Positions 25,333 through 34,172 of a DNA stretch of 64,000 bases are shown here, piece by piece (the stretch's first letter is position 1; each line of letters starts with the position of its first letter). The notes below the pieces were generated by a model, which was given only the letters and a program-made list of their open reading frames with translations, did no database searches and was not told the origin of the DNA. Origin of the DNA: Arthrobacter pullicola (lineage in GTDB: Bacteria; Actinomycetota; Actinomycetes; Actinomycetales; Micrococcaceae); contig NZ_JACSQC010000008.1 in NCBI RefSeq assembly GCF_014836875.1, positions 107,057-171,056 on the forward strand, written 5' to 3'. The position numbers and the translations under genes were made by a program.

Positions 25333-27000
25333 TCAGCGACCCCCAATCTTGGCTGCCCATGGGAAATACATGTAGTTGATGGACGGGGCGGCGCCGGTGA
25401 TGCGGTTGCTCAGCCACATAGTGGTGACGCTTTCGTAGAGCGGACCCCAGACAACTTCCTCGGCGGCCAGCTGGGCGGCCTGTGCGGTGAGCCCTGCCCG
25501 CTCGTCCGGGTCCTTGGCTTCGAAGGCGGCGTTGACAAGGTCGTCGAATTCGGGGTTGCTCCAGCCGCCGTAGTTGCTGAAGTCCCCGGTCCGGAGCACG
25601 CTGTACATTTCCAAAGGTTCATTCGCGGAGAGGTACCAGGAGGTCACCAGTAGATCCACGCCCTCCCGGGCCTCCGGATCGGAAAACAGGGTGGTGTATT
25701 TGTCGTTGGACATGGTCTGAATTTCCGGGTCCAGACCGATTTCCTTCGCCGCAGAGGCGATGGCCCGTGCCGTGATGTCGAACGCGGCGTTCAGGGAAGC
25801 GGTGGCGAAGACGAACTTACTGCCCTCGGCTCCGGCCTCCCGGATAAGCCGCTTGGCTTCTTCCAGGTCATAGGGCAGTGACGGCAGCGCTTCGAACGCC
25901 GCATCCACGGTCTCCGGTGACGCTTCGTTCCAGACGTTCCGGGTGGTGAGGGCATCTGTCCCGGTGGCGTAACCCTGTTCGGCGGCGTTGATCAGGGCAT
26001 CCCGGTTCAACGCCATCATGAGCGCCTGCCGGACCCGGACGTCTTTGAAGGTGCCTTCGAGGTCAGTGAACACCATGCTTTGAACCGAGGTGTCCGTGCC
26101 GAAATACAGCGTGCCGGCATCTTCGTTGGCTTTGAGCAGGTCGATGGCGTTCGACGGGATCATAAAGCCGCCGTCGATCTCCCCGGTCTGGAGCGCGTTC
26201 GTCCGGGCGTTCGCATCCGGAAGCATCCGGAAGGTGACCCGCTCCGATTTAGCCCTGAGATCCTGGTCCCAGTAGTCCGCAAACCGCTGCAGGGTGATGC
26301 TCTCCCCCGGTTCCCAGCTTTCGAACTGGAAGGGACCGGTGCAGTTCACGCCCGTGGTGGAGTTGCCGTAGTCCGGACCTGCTTCTTCCAGGGTTGCGGC
26401 CGATTCCACCACTCCGGGGGCGCCCACCAGGGCCGAGTTGAACACATAATCCGGGCGGGTGGTCCGCACCGTGACCTCGTACTCGCCTGTCTGCTCGATC
26501 GATTCCACATTCTGGTAGGAGGAAGCCCAGAAGGATCCCACCTCCGGCTCGATGTGGCGCGAGAGCGACGCCGCGACGTCCTTTGCTGTCATCTCGGTGC
26601 CGTCGTGGAACTTCACGCCCTCCCGGATGGTGTAAACCCAGGTCAGCGGGTCCGGATTCGCGAAACCGGCGGCGAGCCCCGGAGAGGTGGTGAGGTCCTC
26701 GTTCCAGCGGAACAGCGACTCGCAGACGTTGGAGAGCACCGTGTTGTCCGGATAGTCAAAGGAGTAGGCATAGTCCAGGGAGTAGGGCTCCGCGTACATG
26801 GCCCAGTTAAAGTTCTCGATTTCTGAACCCGGTTCCGGGCTCGACGTGCTGAGCGTGAACTTCTCCCCGTCGGAGGTGTCCCCGAGCCCCTGCGCACCGG
26901 CGGAGCAGCCGCCAAGGACCAGGCTGACGGCGACGACGGCGGCTCCCGCTGCGGCGAGGCGGAACGGTGCCTGCCGGGTGGAGCCCGGCACGGGAGTCAT
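25333..27000 (-). CDS. Peptide-type ABC transporter substrate-binding lipoprotein (SBP family 5)
   Basis: A 555-residue lipoprotein with lipobox VLGGC (Cys32). The mature part shows family 5 landmarks: NVCESLFRWNEDL, REGVKFHDGTEMTAKDV and VRQALMMALNRDALI. Members bind oligopeptides, opines, glycosides or other large polar solutes. Its ATG overlaps the amidohydrolase stop by four bases, so the ligand is probably the amidohydrolase substrate or a precursor. Ligand identity is not readable. Confidence 0.92.
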   Translation of the reverse strand: MTPVPGSTRQAPFRLAAAGAAVVAVSLVLGGCSAGAQGLGDTSDGEKFTLSTSSPEPGSEIENFNWAMYAEPYSLDYAYSFDYPDNTVLSNVCESLFRWNEDLTTSPGLAAGFANPDPLTWVYTIREGVKFHDGTEMTAKDVAASLSRHIEPEVGSFWASSYQNVESIEQTGEYEVTVRTTRPDYVFNSALVGAPGVVESAATLEEAGPDYGNSTTGVNCTGPFQFESWEPGESITLQRFADYWDQDLRAKSERVTFRMLPDANARTNALQTGEIDGGFMIPSNAIDLLKANEDAGTLYFGTDTSVQSMVFTDLEGTFKDVRVRQALMMALNRDALINAAEQGYATGTDALTTRNVWNEASPETVDAAFEALPSLPYDLEEAKRLIREAGAEGSKFVFATASLNAAFDITARAIASAAKEIGLDPEIQTMSNDKYTTLFSDPEAREGVDLLVTSWYLSANEPLEMYSVLRTGDFSNYGGWSNPEFDDLVNAAFEAKDPDERAGLTAQAAQLAAEEVVWGPLYESVTTMWLSNRITGAAPSINYMYFPWAAKIGGR

Positions 27001-28688
27001 TGTGCTGCCTCAGTTTCGGGGAGGGCTGCTGCGGCCGGGCGCTGGTACACGCATTCCCCGCCGATCCAGGTCTGGGTGACGGAGGCCCGGTGCAGGTCCT
27101 GCGCGGGCAGCTCGAAAAGGTTGGCGTCCAGGACGGCCAGGTCAGCCAGCTTTCCGGGTTCGAGTGTGCCGGCCTGGGCCTCCCGGTGGTTAATCCAGGC
27201 TGAGCCCTGGGTGTAGGCATCCAGGATCTGCTTCAGAGTGAGCTGCTGGGAGTCCGGTCCGAGCGGCGGAGCATCCGAGCCCGGCGACCTCCGGTTGACG
27301 GCCACGTGGATAGCGGCCACAGGATCCGCGGTGGAAACCGGCCAGTCGCTGCCCGCGGCCAGGCGGGCACCCGCGGCTGCAAGCTCACCGAACGGATAGT
27401 GCCGGTCCTCGGCGCCTGGCTCCAGGAAGGGCAGGGTGAGCGTGTCCATCTGCTCCTCGTGACAGGCCCACAGTGCCTGGACGTTCGCTGCTGCGTTCAG
27501 CGGCGCAAAACGCCGGATGTCCTCAGACCTGACCACCTGCAGGTGTGCCAGATGGTGCCGGTTGTCGTTGGGTCCGTTGACCTCGCGGGCCGCCTCCACG
27601 GCGTCCAGCGCGTCGGTAACGGCCCGGTCGCCGAGCGCATGGAAATGGACCTGCATACCGGCGGCGTCGATCGCGGTGACGAATTCCTTCATCTCGGCCG
27701 GGTCGAAGAACTCAATGCCGCGGTTCTCCGTGTGGTGCCCGTGGTGATCCAGATAAACGTGGTGCATGGCCGCCGTGTAGTTTTCGGCGACACCGTCCAC
27801 CATGACCTTGACCGAGTTCGCGTTCAGCTGGCTCGGGTCGAAGCCGGCGGCGACCGAGTCGCGGCGCTTCAGGATCTCCTCGAGCTGGCCGATCCCGGCT
27901 GTCCGGTCCCACCACTGGCAGGCGGTGACCCGCACCAGCAGGTCCCCCGCCTTGGCGGCGTCGCTGTAGACCGTGAGGTGGTCCGCGTGTTCACCCTCGG
28001 GAATGGGCACCCAGGCGTCCTGCCAAGCGGTGATGCCCTGTGCCAGCAGGAGCTGCTGCGCAGCCAGCAGGCCCTGGTAGGCGAGCTCGTAAGGAACCGC
28101 CGGCTTGACGTGGTTAAACAGGTCTGCCGCTCCCTCATGGACGGTGCCGGCCGGAGTGCCGTCAGCCTCGCGTTCGAAGCGGCCGCCGTCCGGATCGGGG
28201 GTCTTGGCGGTGATCCCGGCGGCCTCGAAGGCTGCCGTATTTGCCCAGGCCCCGTGATGGTCTCGGTTCTGGAGGAAGACCGGGCGGTCGGGGACCACCG
28301 CGTCGAGCTGCTGCCTCAGCGGTGTTCCGCCCGGGAAGAGGTCCATGGACCAGCCGGCGCCCAGGATCCACGGTTCATCCGGGTTCTCCTCTGCGTACGC
28401 TCCGATGGCGGCCAGTGCTTCCTCCGCTGATCCAACACCCGTCAGATCGCACTGGAGCATTTCGATCCCGGCGAAAATGGGGTGGATGTGGGCGTCCTGG
28501 AATCCCGGGACCACCAGCTGTCCCCGCAGATCGACGCGCTGCGTTCCGGCTCCCACGGTGGCGTCAATGACGTCCCCGGTGCCGACGGCGAGAATGCGTC
28601 CGCCAGCAATGGCCAGGCTGGCCTGGACAGGGGCGGCATCATTGCCGCTGTATACCCAGCCGTTCTCAAGGAGAATCTCCGCGTGCAC
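26997..28688 (-). CDS. Amidohydrolase of the YtcJ type
   Basis: A 563-residue metal-dependent hydrolase of the amidohydrolase superfamily (YtcJ/AepA-like). The metal-binding motif is FQDAHIHPIF after the N-terminal beta-sandwich; HLAHLQVV and GSDWPVSTADPVAAI supply later ligands. It would cleave an amide or related bond in the cytoplasm. GTG 28688 (VHAEILLENGWVYSG) is chosen because AAAGGA lies 8 bases upstream; the 28 codons before it are not typical of the family. It heads a six-gene minus-strand operon for uptake and breakdown of one compound, controlled from the intergenic region shared with the TetR gene. Confidence 0.87.
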   Translation of the reverse strand: MHAEILLENGWVYSGNDAAPVQASLAIAGGRILAVGTGDVIDATVGAGTQRVDLRGQLVVPGFQDAHIHPIFAGIEMLQCDLTGVGSAEEALAAIGAYAEENPDEPWILGAGWSMDLFPGGTPLRQQLDAVVPDRPVFLQNRDHHGAWANTAAFEAAGITAKTPDPDGGRFEREADGTPAGTVHEGAADLFNHVKPAVPYELAYQGLLAAQQLLLAQGITAWQDAWVPIPEGEHADHLTVYSDAAKAGDLLVRVTACQWWDRTAGIGQLEEILKRRDSVAAGFDPSQLNANSVKVMVDGVAENYTAAMHHVYLDHHGHHTENRGIEFFDPAEMKEFVTAIDAAGMQVHFHALGDRAVTDALDAVEAAREVNGPNDNRHHLAHLQVVRSEDIRRFAPLNAAANVQALWACHEEQMDTLTLPFLEPGAEDRHYPFGELAAAGARLAAGSDWPVSTADPVAAIHVAVNRRSPGSDAPPLGPDSQQLTLKQILDAYTQGSAWINHREAQAGTLEPGKLADLAVLDANLFELPAQDLHRASVTQTWIGGECVYQRPAAAALPETEAAQ

Positions 28689-28699
28689 CAAGGTGTCCT

Positions 28700-28767
28700 T
28701 TCGTAGCAAATTTCGAGCCCTGCCAGTCACGATATGGCGCGGATCACATTTGGTCAACAGTGTTGAC
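28700..28767 (-). promoter_or_regulatory. Promoter of the amidohydrolase operon with overlapping operator
   Basis: On the minus strand TTGACC (28756-28751) is followed after 17 bases by TATCGT, a reasonable -35/-10 pair. The -35 lies inside the perfect inverted repeat GTCAAC-AGT-GTTGAC at 28753-28767, so a bound repressor would block it. Promoter assignment is by consensus only. Confidence 0.5.
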
Positions 28768-28776
28768 ATCACAGCA

Positions 28777-28798
28777 GACTACGGCGTTGACCGTAGTC
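28777..28798. promoter_or_regulatory. TetR-type operator candidate, perfect 8+6+8 inverted repeat
   Basis: GACTACGG at 28777-28784 and CCGTAGTC at 28791-28798 are perfect inverted arms around CGTTGA. It lies between the divergent amidohydrolase operon and the TetR gene (start 28861). A TTGACC inside it could be the -35 of the TetR gene, giving autoregulation. Confidence 0.55.
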
Positions 28799-28860
28799 CG
28801 GGACAGGTCGGCATCATGTAGCGTGAGAGTCACCGTGCTCAGGACGAAAGGCAGCCACAC

Positions 28861-29547
28861 ATGGCCCAGCCCGCGCAGCCACCGGACCGCCGCAACCGGC
28901 TGGACCCCGGGGCCATTCTTGACGCCGTGCTCCGCCTGGCACGCCAGGAACCGGGTGAACGGCTTACCGTCCGCCGGCTGGGGCAGGAACTCGACGCCGA
29001 CGCCACCGCTGTTTACCGGCACTTCAAGAACCGGGACGCGATTATCCGGGCCGCGCTGGACCGGTTGTTCAACCAGTCCCTCCAGCGGACCCTTGCTGCC
29101 GGGCCCGGTCAGCACTGGCGCACCCGGCTGGAGACCTACAGCAGCGAACTCCTCAAGACCTTCCTGGAGCATCCCGCGCTGGGCCGCGAATCCTTCGCCA
29201 CTGACACGTATGGCCCCGGCGAACTCCAGGCGATCGAATTTGTCCTGCAGTGCCTCACAGATGCCGGGCTGCCGCCGGACCGGGTGGTGCACTATTACGC
29301 GGCATTGGAGAGCTTCAATCTGGCGCTCGGGACGGGGATTTCCGCGGAAGTTCAGCGGCTGCCTGACTCCGGCGGACACGATCCCTGGCTGAGCCCGGGG
29401 GTCTTCGCCCGCCTCTCGGACTTCCCGCTGCTCGAACGGCACCATGCCGGGCTGGGACGGCTGGACTCACTGATGGCCTTTGACGCCGGTCTCGCCGCCA
29501 TTCTGGACAGCGCTGAACGTGAGAGCCAGCAGGATGTCCGCCGTTGA
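28861..29547 (+). CDS. TetR-family transcriptional regulator
   Basis: A 228-residue regulator. The N-terminal DNA-binding domain has ILDAVLRLARQEPGERLTVR followed by RLGQELDADATAVYRHFKNR, the TetR helix-turn-helix. The C-terminal ligand domain resembles the TetR_C group with SGFNQSL-like and ALESFNLALGTG segments. ATG 28861 has GAAAGG about 10 bases upstream. Its divergence from the amidohydrolase operon, with two perfect inverted repeats between them, makes it the likely local repressor of that operon, with the imported compound or a product as inducer. Confidence 0.88.
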   Translation: MAQPAQPPDRRNRLDPGAILDAVLRLARQEPGERLTVRRLGQELDADATAVYRHFKNRDAIIRAALDRLFNQSLQRTLAAGPGQHWRTRLETYSSELLKTFLEHPALGRESFATDTYGPGELQAIEFVLQCLTDAGLPPDRVVHYYAALESFNLALGTGISAEVQRLPDSGGHDPWLSPGVFARLSDFPLLERHHAGLGRLDSLMAFDAGLAAILDSAERESQQDVRR

Positions 29548-29732
29548 CGTCACGGAACTTCGGGCAGAAGGGCCAGGCGTGGCGGCATTGCTGCCCTGGG
29601 TCCGGAACCGGTTCTGGCTGGGCCTGGTTGCACTGCTCCTGAATGCCGCGCGCTGATTGGCTTCACCGCCCCGGCCTGGGTGCCGCTCGTCCGCTGATAC
29701 GGCTTTGGCCTGGACGCTGGCTACGGCATAGC
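29534..29732 (+). pseudogene. Possible remnant of a membrane protein gene
   Basis: From ATG 29534 a 40-codon frame ends WVRNRFWLGLVALLLNAAR and a stop. Just beyond, another frame continues in a similar hydrophobic style (ALIGFTAPAWVPLVR, a stop, then YGFGLDAGYGIA). Reading across a frameshift and one stop would give one continuous membrane-type segment, which suggests decay of a longer gene between the TetR and MocR genes. No family is recognised and the evidence is thin. Confidence 0.2.
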
Positions 29733-31163
29733 TTCGCCCGCTGCCGAAGTGCCGCCGTCGAGCACCGAGGCAACCGTCCGCAGTGCCGGACCGAACTGGT
29801 GCGGGGGCGCACCGGCGAAGTTCAAGCGGAGGAAGGCACCCGCCGATTCCGTGGGAAACCAGTCAGCGCCCGGCGCCACCAGGACGCCGGCTGCACGGGC
29901 GCGGGCGGCGAGCGCACCGGTGTCCGTGCCGTCGGGAAGCTGCACCCAGAGATTGAGGCCGCCCCGGGGAAGCAGCGTGAGCGCATCGGGACCGAGGTGG
30001 GTGCTGATCTGCCGGGCCAGTTCGTCCCGACGGGTCCGCAGTTCCGTCCGCAGCCGGGACCGGTGGCTGTCCCAGCCTGCCGAAGATAGCACATCGACGG
30101 CGGTGGCCTGCAGCAGTCCGCTGACGTACAGGTCGTCAACGGTACGGTCTGTCTGGAGCCGGGCCCGCGCGGGGCCGCGGGCCACCAGCGCCGCCACCCG
30201 GACAGCCGGCGACACACTCTTGGTCAGCGAACGGATATAGACCACATGTCCGTCCGGGTCATCGGCGGCCAGCGGGGCAGGATCGGCGTCGATACAGAAG
30301 TCCCGGGCCCAGTCGTCTTCGACCAGATAGGTTCCGCGGGCACGCATGAGGTCCATGACGGCGGCACGGTCTTCCGCATTCCAGAGCGTCCCTGTGGGAT
30401 TGGCAAAGTGCGGCTGCGCATAGAAGATCCGGGCACCGCTGGTGGCCAGCGCCTCCTCCAGGTCGCTGGCCAGCGGCGCCCTGGCACCCCGTGCCACGGG
30501 AATGATCCGCAGCCCTGCCTGGCGGGCCGCGGCAATGGCGCCCCAGTAGGTGGGGGATTCCATCACGACGGCGTCGCCCGGTCCAGCCAGCGCGCGGAAA
30601 ACCGAGGCCAAGGCACTCTGGCCTCCGGGAGTGATGAGCACATCCTCGGCGCTGACCGGGGCGGCGTCGGCCCGGGACCGGGTCAGCTCACCGGCGAACC
30701 AGCGCCGGAGCGCGGGCAGGCCTGCTGGGTCAACCCGTTCCACCGCTGCCCCGCCGCGGGCCGCACGCGCCATGGCCGAGCGGACAAGCCTGGCTGGCAG
30801 CAGATCCTCCATCGGATAGCCGCTGTGCAGGGCGACGCTGCCTTCAGGGGTCGCCTGGAGGGTGGCCCCGACGGGGTTGGGCGGCGTGCGTGCCGGGCCC
30901 AGCGCCGTCGTCTGCCAGGCGAAATCCGCGTGCCGCACTGCGGTGCGGCGGGCGACGAAATTCCCGGCACCTGGCCGGGTTTCCACCAGACCTTCTGACA
31001 CGAGCCCGCGGATCACCCGCTGTACGGTCACCGGACTGGCGGAGTACCGGGAAACCAGCGCGCGAGTGGTGGGCAGCCGGCTTCCTGCCGGGCGCGAACC
31101 GGCGAACCGGCGCAGCTCGGCTTCCAGACCCGCAGGAGACGCCGACTCCGCATCCAGTTCCAT
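29721..31163 (-). CDS. MocR-type regulator (GntR HTH + aminotransferase domain)
   Basis: A 480-residue PLP-dependent regulator. The N-terminal winged helix of the GntR family reads GSRLPTTRALVSRYSASPVT followed by VQRVIRGLVSEGLVETRPG. The rest is a class I/II aminotransferase fold with the PLP lysine in RSLTKSVSPAVRV and the ligands ESPTYWG and YAQPHFANPTGT. ATG 31163 has AAAGG 9 bases upstream and is preferred to the start 13 codons earlier. MocR proteins control vitamin B6, amino acid or transporter genes; here it faces a divergent EamA exporter, so that gene is the likely target. Confidence 0.88.
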   Translation of the reverse strand: MELDAESASPAGLEAELRRFAGSRPAGSRLPTTRALVSRYSASPVTVQRVIRGLVSEGLVETRPGAGNFVARRTAVRHADFAWQTTALGPARTPPNPVGATLQATPEGSVALHSGYPMEDLLPARLVRSAMARAARGGAAVERVDPAGLPALRRWFAGELTRSRADAAPVSAEDVLITPGGQSALASVFRALAGPGDAVVMESPTYWGAIAAARQAGLRIIPVARGARAPLASDLEEALATSGARIFYAQPHFANPTGTLWNAEDRAAVMDLMRARGTYLVEDDWARDFCIDADPAPLAADDPDGHVVYIRSLTKSVSPAVRVAALVARGPARARLQTDRTVDDLYVSGLLQATAVDVLSSAGWDSHRSRLRTELRTRRDELARQISTHLGPDALTLLPRGGLNLWVQLPDGTDTGALAARARAAGVLVAPGADWFPTESAGAFLRLNFAGAPPHQFGPALRTVASVLDGGTSAAGEAMP

Positions 31164-31216
31164 GGCTTGCCGCCTTTGCAGTTTCTCGGAGCAGCTTCTC
31201 ACCAGGCAGGCATATT

Positions 31217-31254
31217 GCTACTCTGAATAGTGAACACCCACAATAGCGCTACTC
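31217..31254. promoter_or_regulatory. Direct repeats GCTACTC between MocR and EamA genes
   Basis: GCTACTC occurs at 31217-31223 and 31248-31254, 31 bases apart, and the first is part of an imperfect palindrome CTACTC-T-GAATAG. MocR dimers are known to bind paired direct repeats, so this is a candidate binding site. The second repeat lies within the first codons of the EamA gene. Confidence 0.4.
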
Positions 31255-32216
31255 AGGTATTTGCACCACCGCTACCCGGCCGCCAAACCCGTGCAGGCGG
31301 CGGAGCCGGCCTTCCCCAGGGTCCGGTGTTTGGCTTCCTGGGCGTCCTGGCCTTCTCCTTTACGCTGCCGTTTACCCGCATTGCGGTCCAGGACCTGGAT
31401 CCGCTGCTCGTCGGCGGCGGCCGCGCGGTTGTCGCTGCGCTCCTCGCGGCGGCCGTGCTGCTGGCCACCCGCTCGGCCCGTCCCTCCTCCGCCCAATGGC
31501 GGCGTCTGGCCATTGTGGCCGCGGGGGTGGTGGCAGGTTTTCCGCTGCTGACCTCCTTCGCCCTGCAGACCGTTCCGGCCTCCCATGGAGCGGTGGTGAT
31601 TGGTCTGCTTCCCGCCGCCACCGCAGTGGCCGCGGTTCTGCGCGCCGGCGAGCGCCCCTCCATACGGTTCTGGGTCGCCTCACTGGCCGGAGCCTGCGCC
31701 ACCGTGGGATTTGTCCTGCTCGACGCGGGCGGATTCAGCGGACTCGGTGCGGGCGATCTCCTCCTGCTCGGCGCCGTGGTGCTCGCAGCTTTCGGTTATG
31801 CCGAGGGCGGCCTGCTGGCCCGGGAGCTCGGCGCCTGGCAGACCATCTGCTGGGCACTGGTCCTGGCCCTTCCCGCCATGCTGATTCCCACCGGCATGGG
31901 GCTGTCCGCCGGATTCCCCGACGCATCACCCGCCGCGTGGCTCGCGTTCGGGTACCTGGCCGTCATCAGTATGTTTCTGGGCTTTTTCGCCTGGTACCGG
32001 GGGCTGGGGATCGGACCCATTTCCGCGATTTCCCAGATCCAGCTGGTGCAGCCGTTCCTCACTCTGGCGTGGGCAGCGCTCCTGCTCGGCGAGGCGTTCA
32101 CCCTGACGAACGGGATCGGTGCGGTGGTGATTGTGGCCTGTGCCGGCGTCGCCGTCCGCAGCCGGGTGGGACGGCGGGCCGTGCATCACCCTGGGCGGCT
32201 ACGCAAACGTAGTTGA
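31230..32216 (+). CDS. EamA-family (drug/metabolite) exporter
   Basis: A membrane protein of up to 328 residues with about ten helices made of two EamA repeats. The first starts GPVFGFLGVLAFSFTLPFTR and the second near LLLLGAVVLAAFGYAEGGLL; GPISAISQIQLVQPFLTLAW is the usual conserved end. EamA proteins export amino acids, cofactors or drugs. GTG 31230 may belong to a leaderless message, since only 66 bases separate it from the MocR start and no ribosome binding site is seen; a start near GTG 31328 would also give a complete transporter. Divergence from MocR suggests control by a PLP-bound amino compound. Confidence 0.82.
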   Translation: MNTHNSATQVFAPPLPGRQTRAGGGAGLPQGPVFGFLGVLAFSFTLPFTRIAVQDLDPLLVGGGRAVVAALLAAAVLLATRSARPSSAQWRRLAIVAAGVVAGFPLLTSFALQTVPASHGAVVIGLLPAATAVAAVLRAGERPSIRFWVASLAGACATVGFVLLDAGGFSGLGAGDLLLLGAVVLAAFGYAEGGLLARELGAWQTICWALVLALPAMLIPTGMGLSAGFPDASPAAWLAFGYLAVISMFLGFFAWYRGLGIGPISAISQIQLVQPFLTLAWAALLLGEAFTLTNGIGAVVIVACAGVAVRSRVGRRAVHHPGRLRKRS

Positions 32217-32291
32217 CCGTGGGCCATCCCAACCGGTGACTACGCGTTCCTCGTGATGTGCTTCGTGCGGCCTACCGTAATGCTTTCCCTC

Positions 32292-33146
32292 ATGAATAGT
32301 TCACCGAACCCAGACACGATCGTGCTGGTCCACGGGCTTTGGGTCACGCCGCGCAGCTGGGAAGCCTGGAAGACCCATTATGAAGCCCAGGGTTTCACCG
32401 TCCTCACCCCCGCCTACCCGGGGTTCGAAATCGAGGTCGAGGCGCTGCGCGAACACCCCGAAGTCATAGCAGACGCCACCGTGCCGGAAACCGTGGATTA
32501 CCTGGCATCCGTTGTTGAGGCCCTGCCCCATCCGCCCATCATTATGGGCCACTCGTTTGGCGGACTGCTGACACAGATGCTCCTCGCCCGGGGCTTGGGC
32601 GCCGCTGGTGCCGCAATCAACTCGGCACCGACCGAGGGTGTCCGGGTCACCCCGCTGTCCCAGGCGCGCTCACTTTTCCCGGCGCTGAAGAACCCCGCCA
32701 ACTTCCACAAGGCCGTCGGCTTCACGCCGGAGGAATGGCACTACGCCTTCACCAACACGATCAGCCGGGAGGAATCGGACCGGGCCTACGGGCGGTATGC
32801 CATCCCAGCGCCTGGTCACTGGGTCTGGGCCTACGGCCTGCTCGCGAACTTTCAGCCCGGGCACCAGGAAACGTGGGTGGATTACTCCGCAGACAGGGCA
32901 CCGCTGCTGTTCATAGGAGGCAGCGAAGACCACATCATGCCGCCGTCCGTAAACAGATCCAACGCCAAGCACTGGGCGAAATCCCCGGCCGTCACCGACT
33001 ACCAGGAGTTTGCCGGCCGCTCCCATTGGACCTGCGCAGAACCTGGCTGGGAAGCGGTCGCGGACTATGCCCTGGACTGGGCGCTTCAGCATGCCGAACC
33101 TGACACCCGCCGGACACCGCCTGAAAGCAAGGAATCGCCGGCGTAA
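32292..33146 (+). CDS. Alpha/beta hydrolase, cytoplasmic
   Basis: A 284-residue hydrolase. The oxyanion region is VLVHGLWVTPRSWEAW, the nucleophile elbow is IMGHSFGGLLTQ, and the acid and His regions are FIGGSEDHIMPP and FAGRSHWTCAEPGW. No signal peptide is seen. The start is uncertain: ATG 32292 gives a normal family length, but ATG 32280 and 32256 are in frame and none has a clear ribosome binding site. The substrate is unknown. The next gene encodes a related but exported hydrolase 44 bases downstream. Confidence 0.82.
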   Translation: MNSSPNPDTIVLVHGLWVTPRSWEAWKTHYEAQGFTVLTPAYPGFEIEVEALREHPEVIADATVPETVDYLASVVEALPHPPIIMGHSFGGLLTQMLLARGLGAAGAAINSAPTEGVRVTPLSQARSLFPALKNPANFHKAVGFTPEEWHYAFTNTISREESDRAYGRYAIPAPGHWVWAYGLLANFQPGHQETWVDYSADRAPLLFIGGSEDHIMPPSVNRSNAKHWAKSPAVTDYQEFAGRSHWTCAEPGWEAVADYALDWALQHAEPDTRRTPPESKESPA

Positions 33147-33190
33147 GTTTGACCGCCCGCCTGCAGGAACCTCACGAAAGGAAAACTGCC

Positions 33191-34027
33191 ATGATGCGTC
33201 CCTGGAGCAGAAGAAGATGGGCGCCAGCCCTCGCAGCAGCCTCAGCACTGGTCCTCGCCCTTCTCCTAGGCGTTTCACCGGCCTCCACCGCGGACAACGG
33301 CAGGCACGGAGGCGGCTGGGGCGGGCCCAAACCGACTGTGGTCCTTGTCCACGGCGCCTTCGCGGACGCCAGCGGCTGGTCCCACGTTGGAAAGGCGCTC
33401 CAGGATGACGGGTATCCGGTCCTCGCCTTCTCCAATCCGCTCCGCGACGTCCAATACGACAGCCAGTACCTCCGCGATTTCCTTGGCACTATCGAGGGGC
33501 CGGTGGTCCTGGTGGGTCATTCCTACGGTGGCGCCCTGATCACCAACGCGGCCACCGGCAACCCGAAGGTGAAGTCCCTTGTCTATATTGCGGCCTTCGC
33601 GTTGGACGAAGGCGAGACGGCCCAGGCAGCACTCGCGCTGGGCGGGGGCCACACTGATGTGGTCGACCACCTCATCGTCCGTCCGTTCCCCGGAGCCGCC
33701 GAAGGCAACGGTGACGCCTATATTGATCCGGCGTATTTCCCCCAGCTCTTCGCCCAGGACCTGCCCCGCGCCGAGGCCAGGTTCATGGCAGCGTCGCAGC
33801 GGCCGGCAGCCCTGGCAACCCTGGTGACACCTTCCGGAGAGCCGGCGTGGAAGACCATTCCCAGCTGGTACATGGTCGCGACCCGTGACCGCATCATCCC
33901 GCCGGAGGCAGAACGTGCCATGGCCAAACGGGCGGGTGCCACGACGGTCGAGGTGAAAAGCTCACACGTGCCAATGCTGAGCAATCCGGGGGCGGTCACA
34001 TCGCTGATCAAGAAAGCAGCACGGTAG
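33191..34027 (+). CDS. Secreted alpha/beta hydrolase (EstC-like)
   Basis: A 278-residue exported hydrolase. Residues 1-35 form a signal peptide (RRRWAPALAAASALVLALLL then ending ASTA). The catalytic features are VLVHGAFADASGWSHV, the elbow VGHSYGGALITNA, MVATRDRIIPP with the acid, and KSSHVPMLS with the His. This group is often annotated as esterase EstC or hydroxynitrile-lyase-like. ATG 33191 has GAAAGGA 9 bases upstream. It may have arisen by duplication with the preceding hydrolase, but the two are quite diverged. A strong terminator follows. Confidence 0.85.
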   Translation: MMRPWSRRRWAPALAAASALVLALLLGVSPASTADNGRHGGGWGGPKPTVVLVHGAFADASGWSHVGKALQDDGYPVLAFSNPLRDVQYDSQYLRDFLGTIEGPVVLVGHSYGGALITNAATGNPKVKSLVYIAAFALDEGETAQAALALGGGHTDVVDHLIVRPFPGAAEGNGDAYIDPAYFPQLFAQDLPRAEARFMAASQRPAALATLVTPSGEPAWKTIPSWYMVATRDRIIPPEAERAMAKRAGATTVEVKSSHVPMLSNPGAVTSLIKKAAR

Positions 34028-34033
34028 AACCCG

Positions 34034-34069
34034 CCCCGGCCGGCGCGGTGTCCGCCGCGCCGGCCGGGG
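34034..34069 (+). terminator. GC-rich terminator after secreted hydrolase
   Basis: CCCCGGCCGGCGCGG at 34034-34048 pairs perfectly with CCGCGCCGGCCGGGG at 34055-34069 over a 6-base loop, starting 6 bases after the stop. It has no T-run. Confidence 0.65.
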
Positions 34070-34172
34070 AACGGCGGAACCGAACAACCTGGGAGCGCTC
34101 TCTATCGTCTGGACCTAACGCTTGCTACCGTCGTCCCGAACGGCATTCTGGGGGTCTCAGGAATCGGGACTT

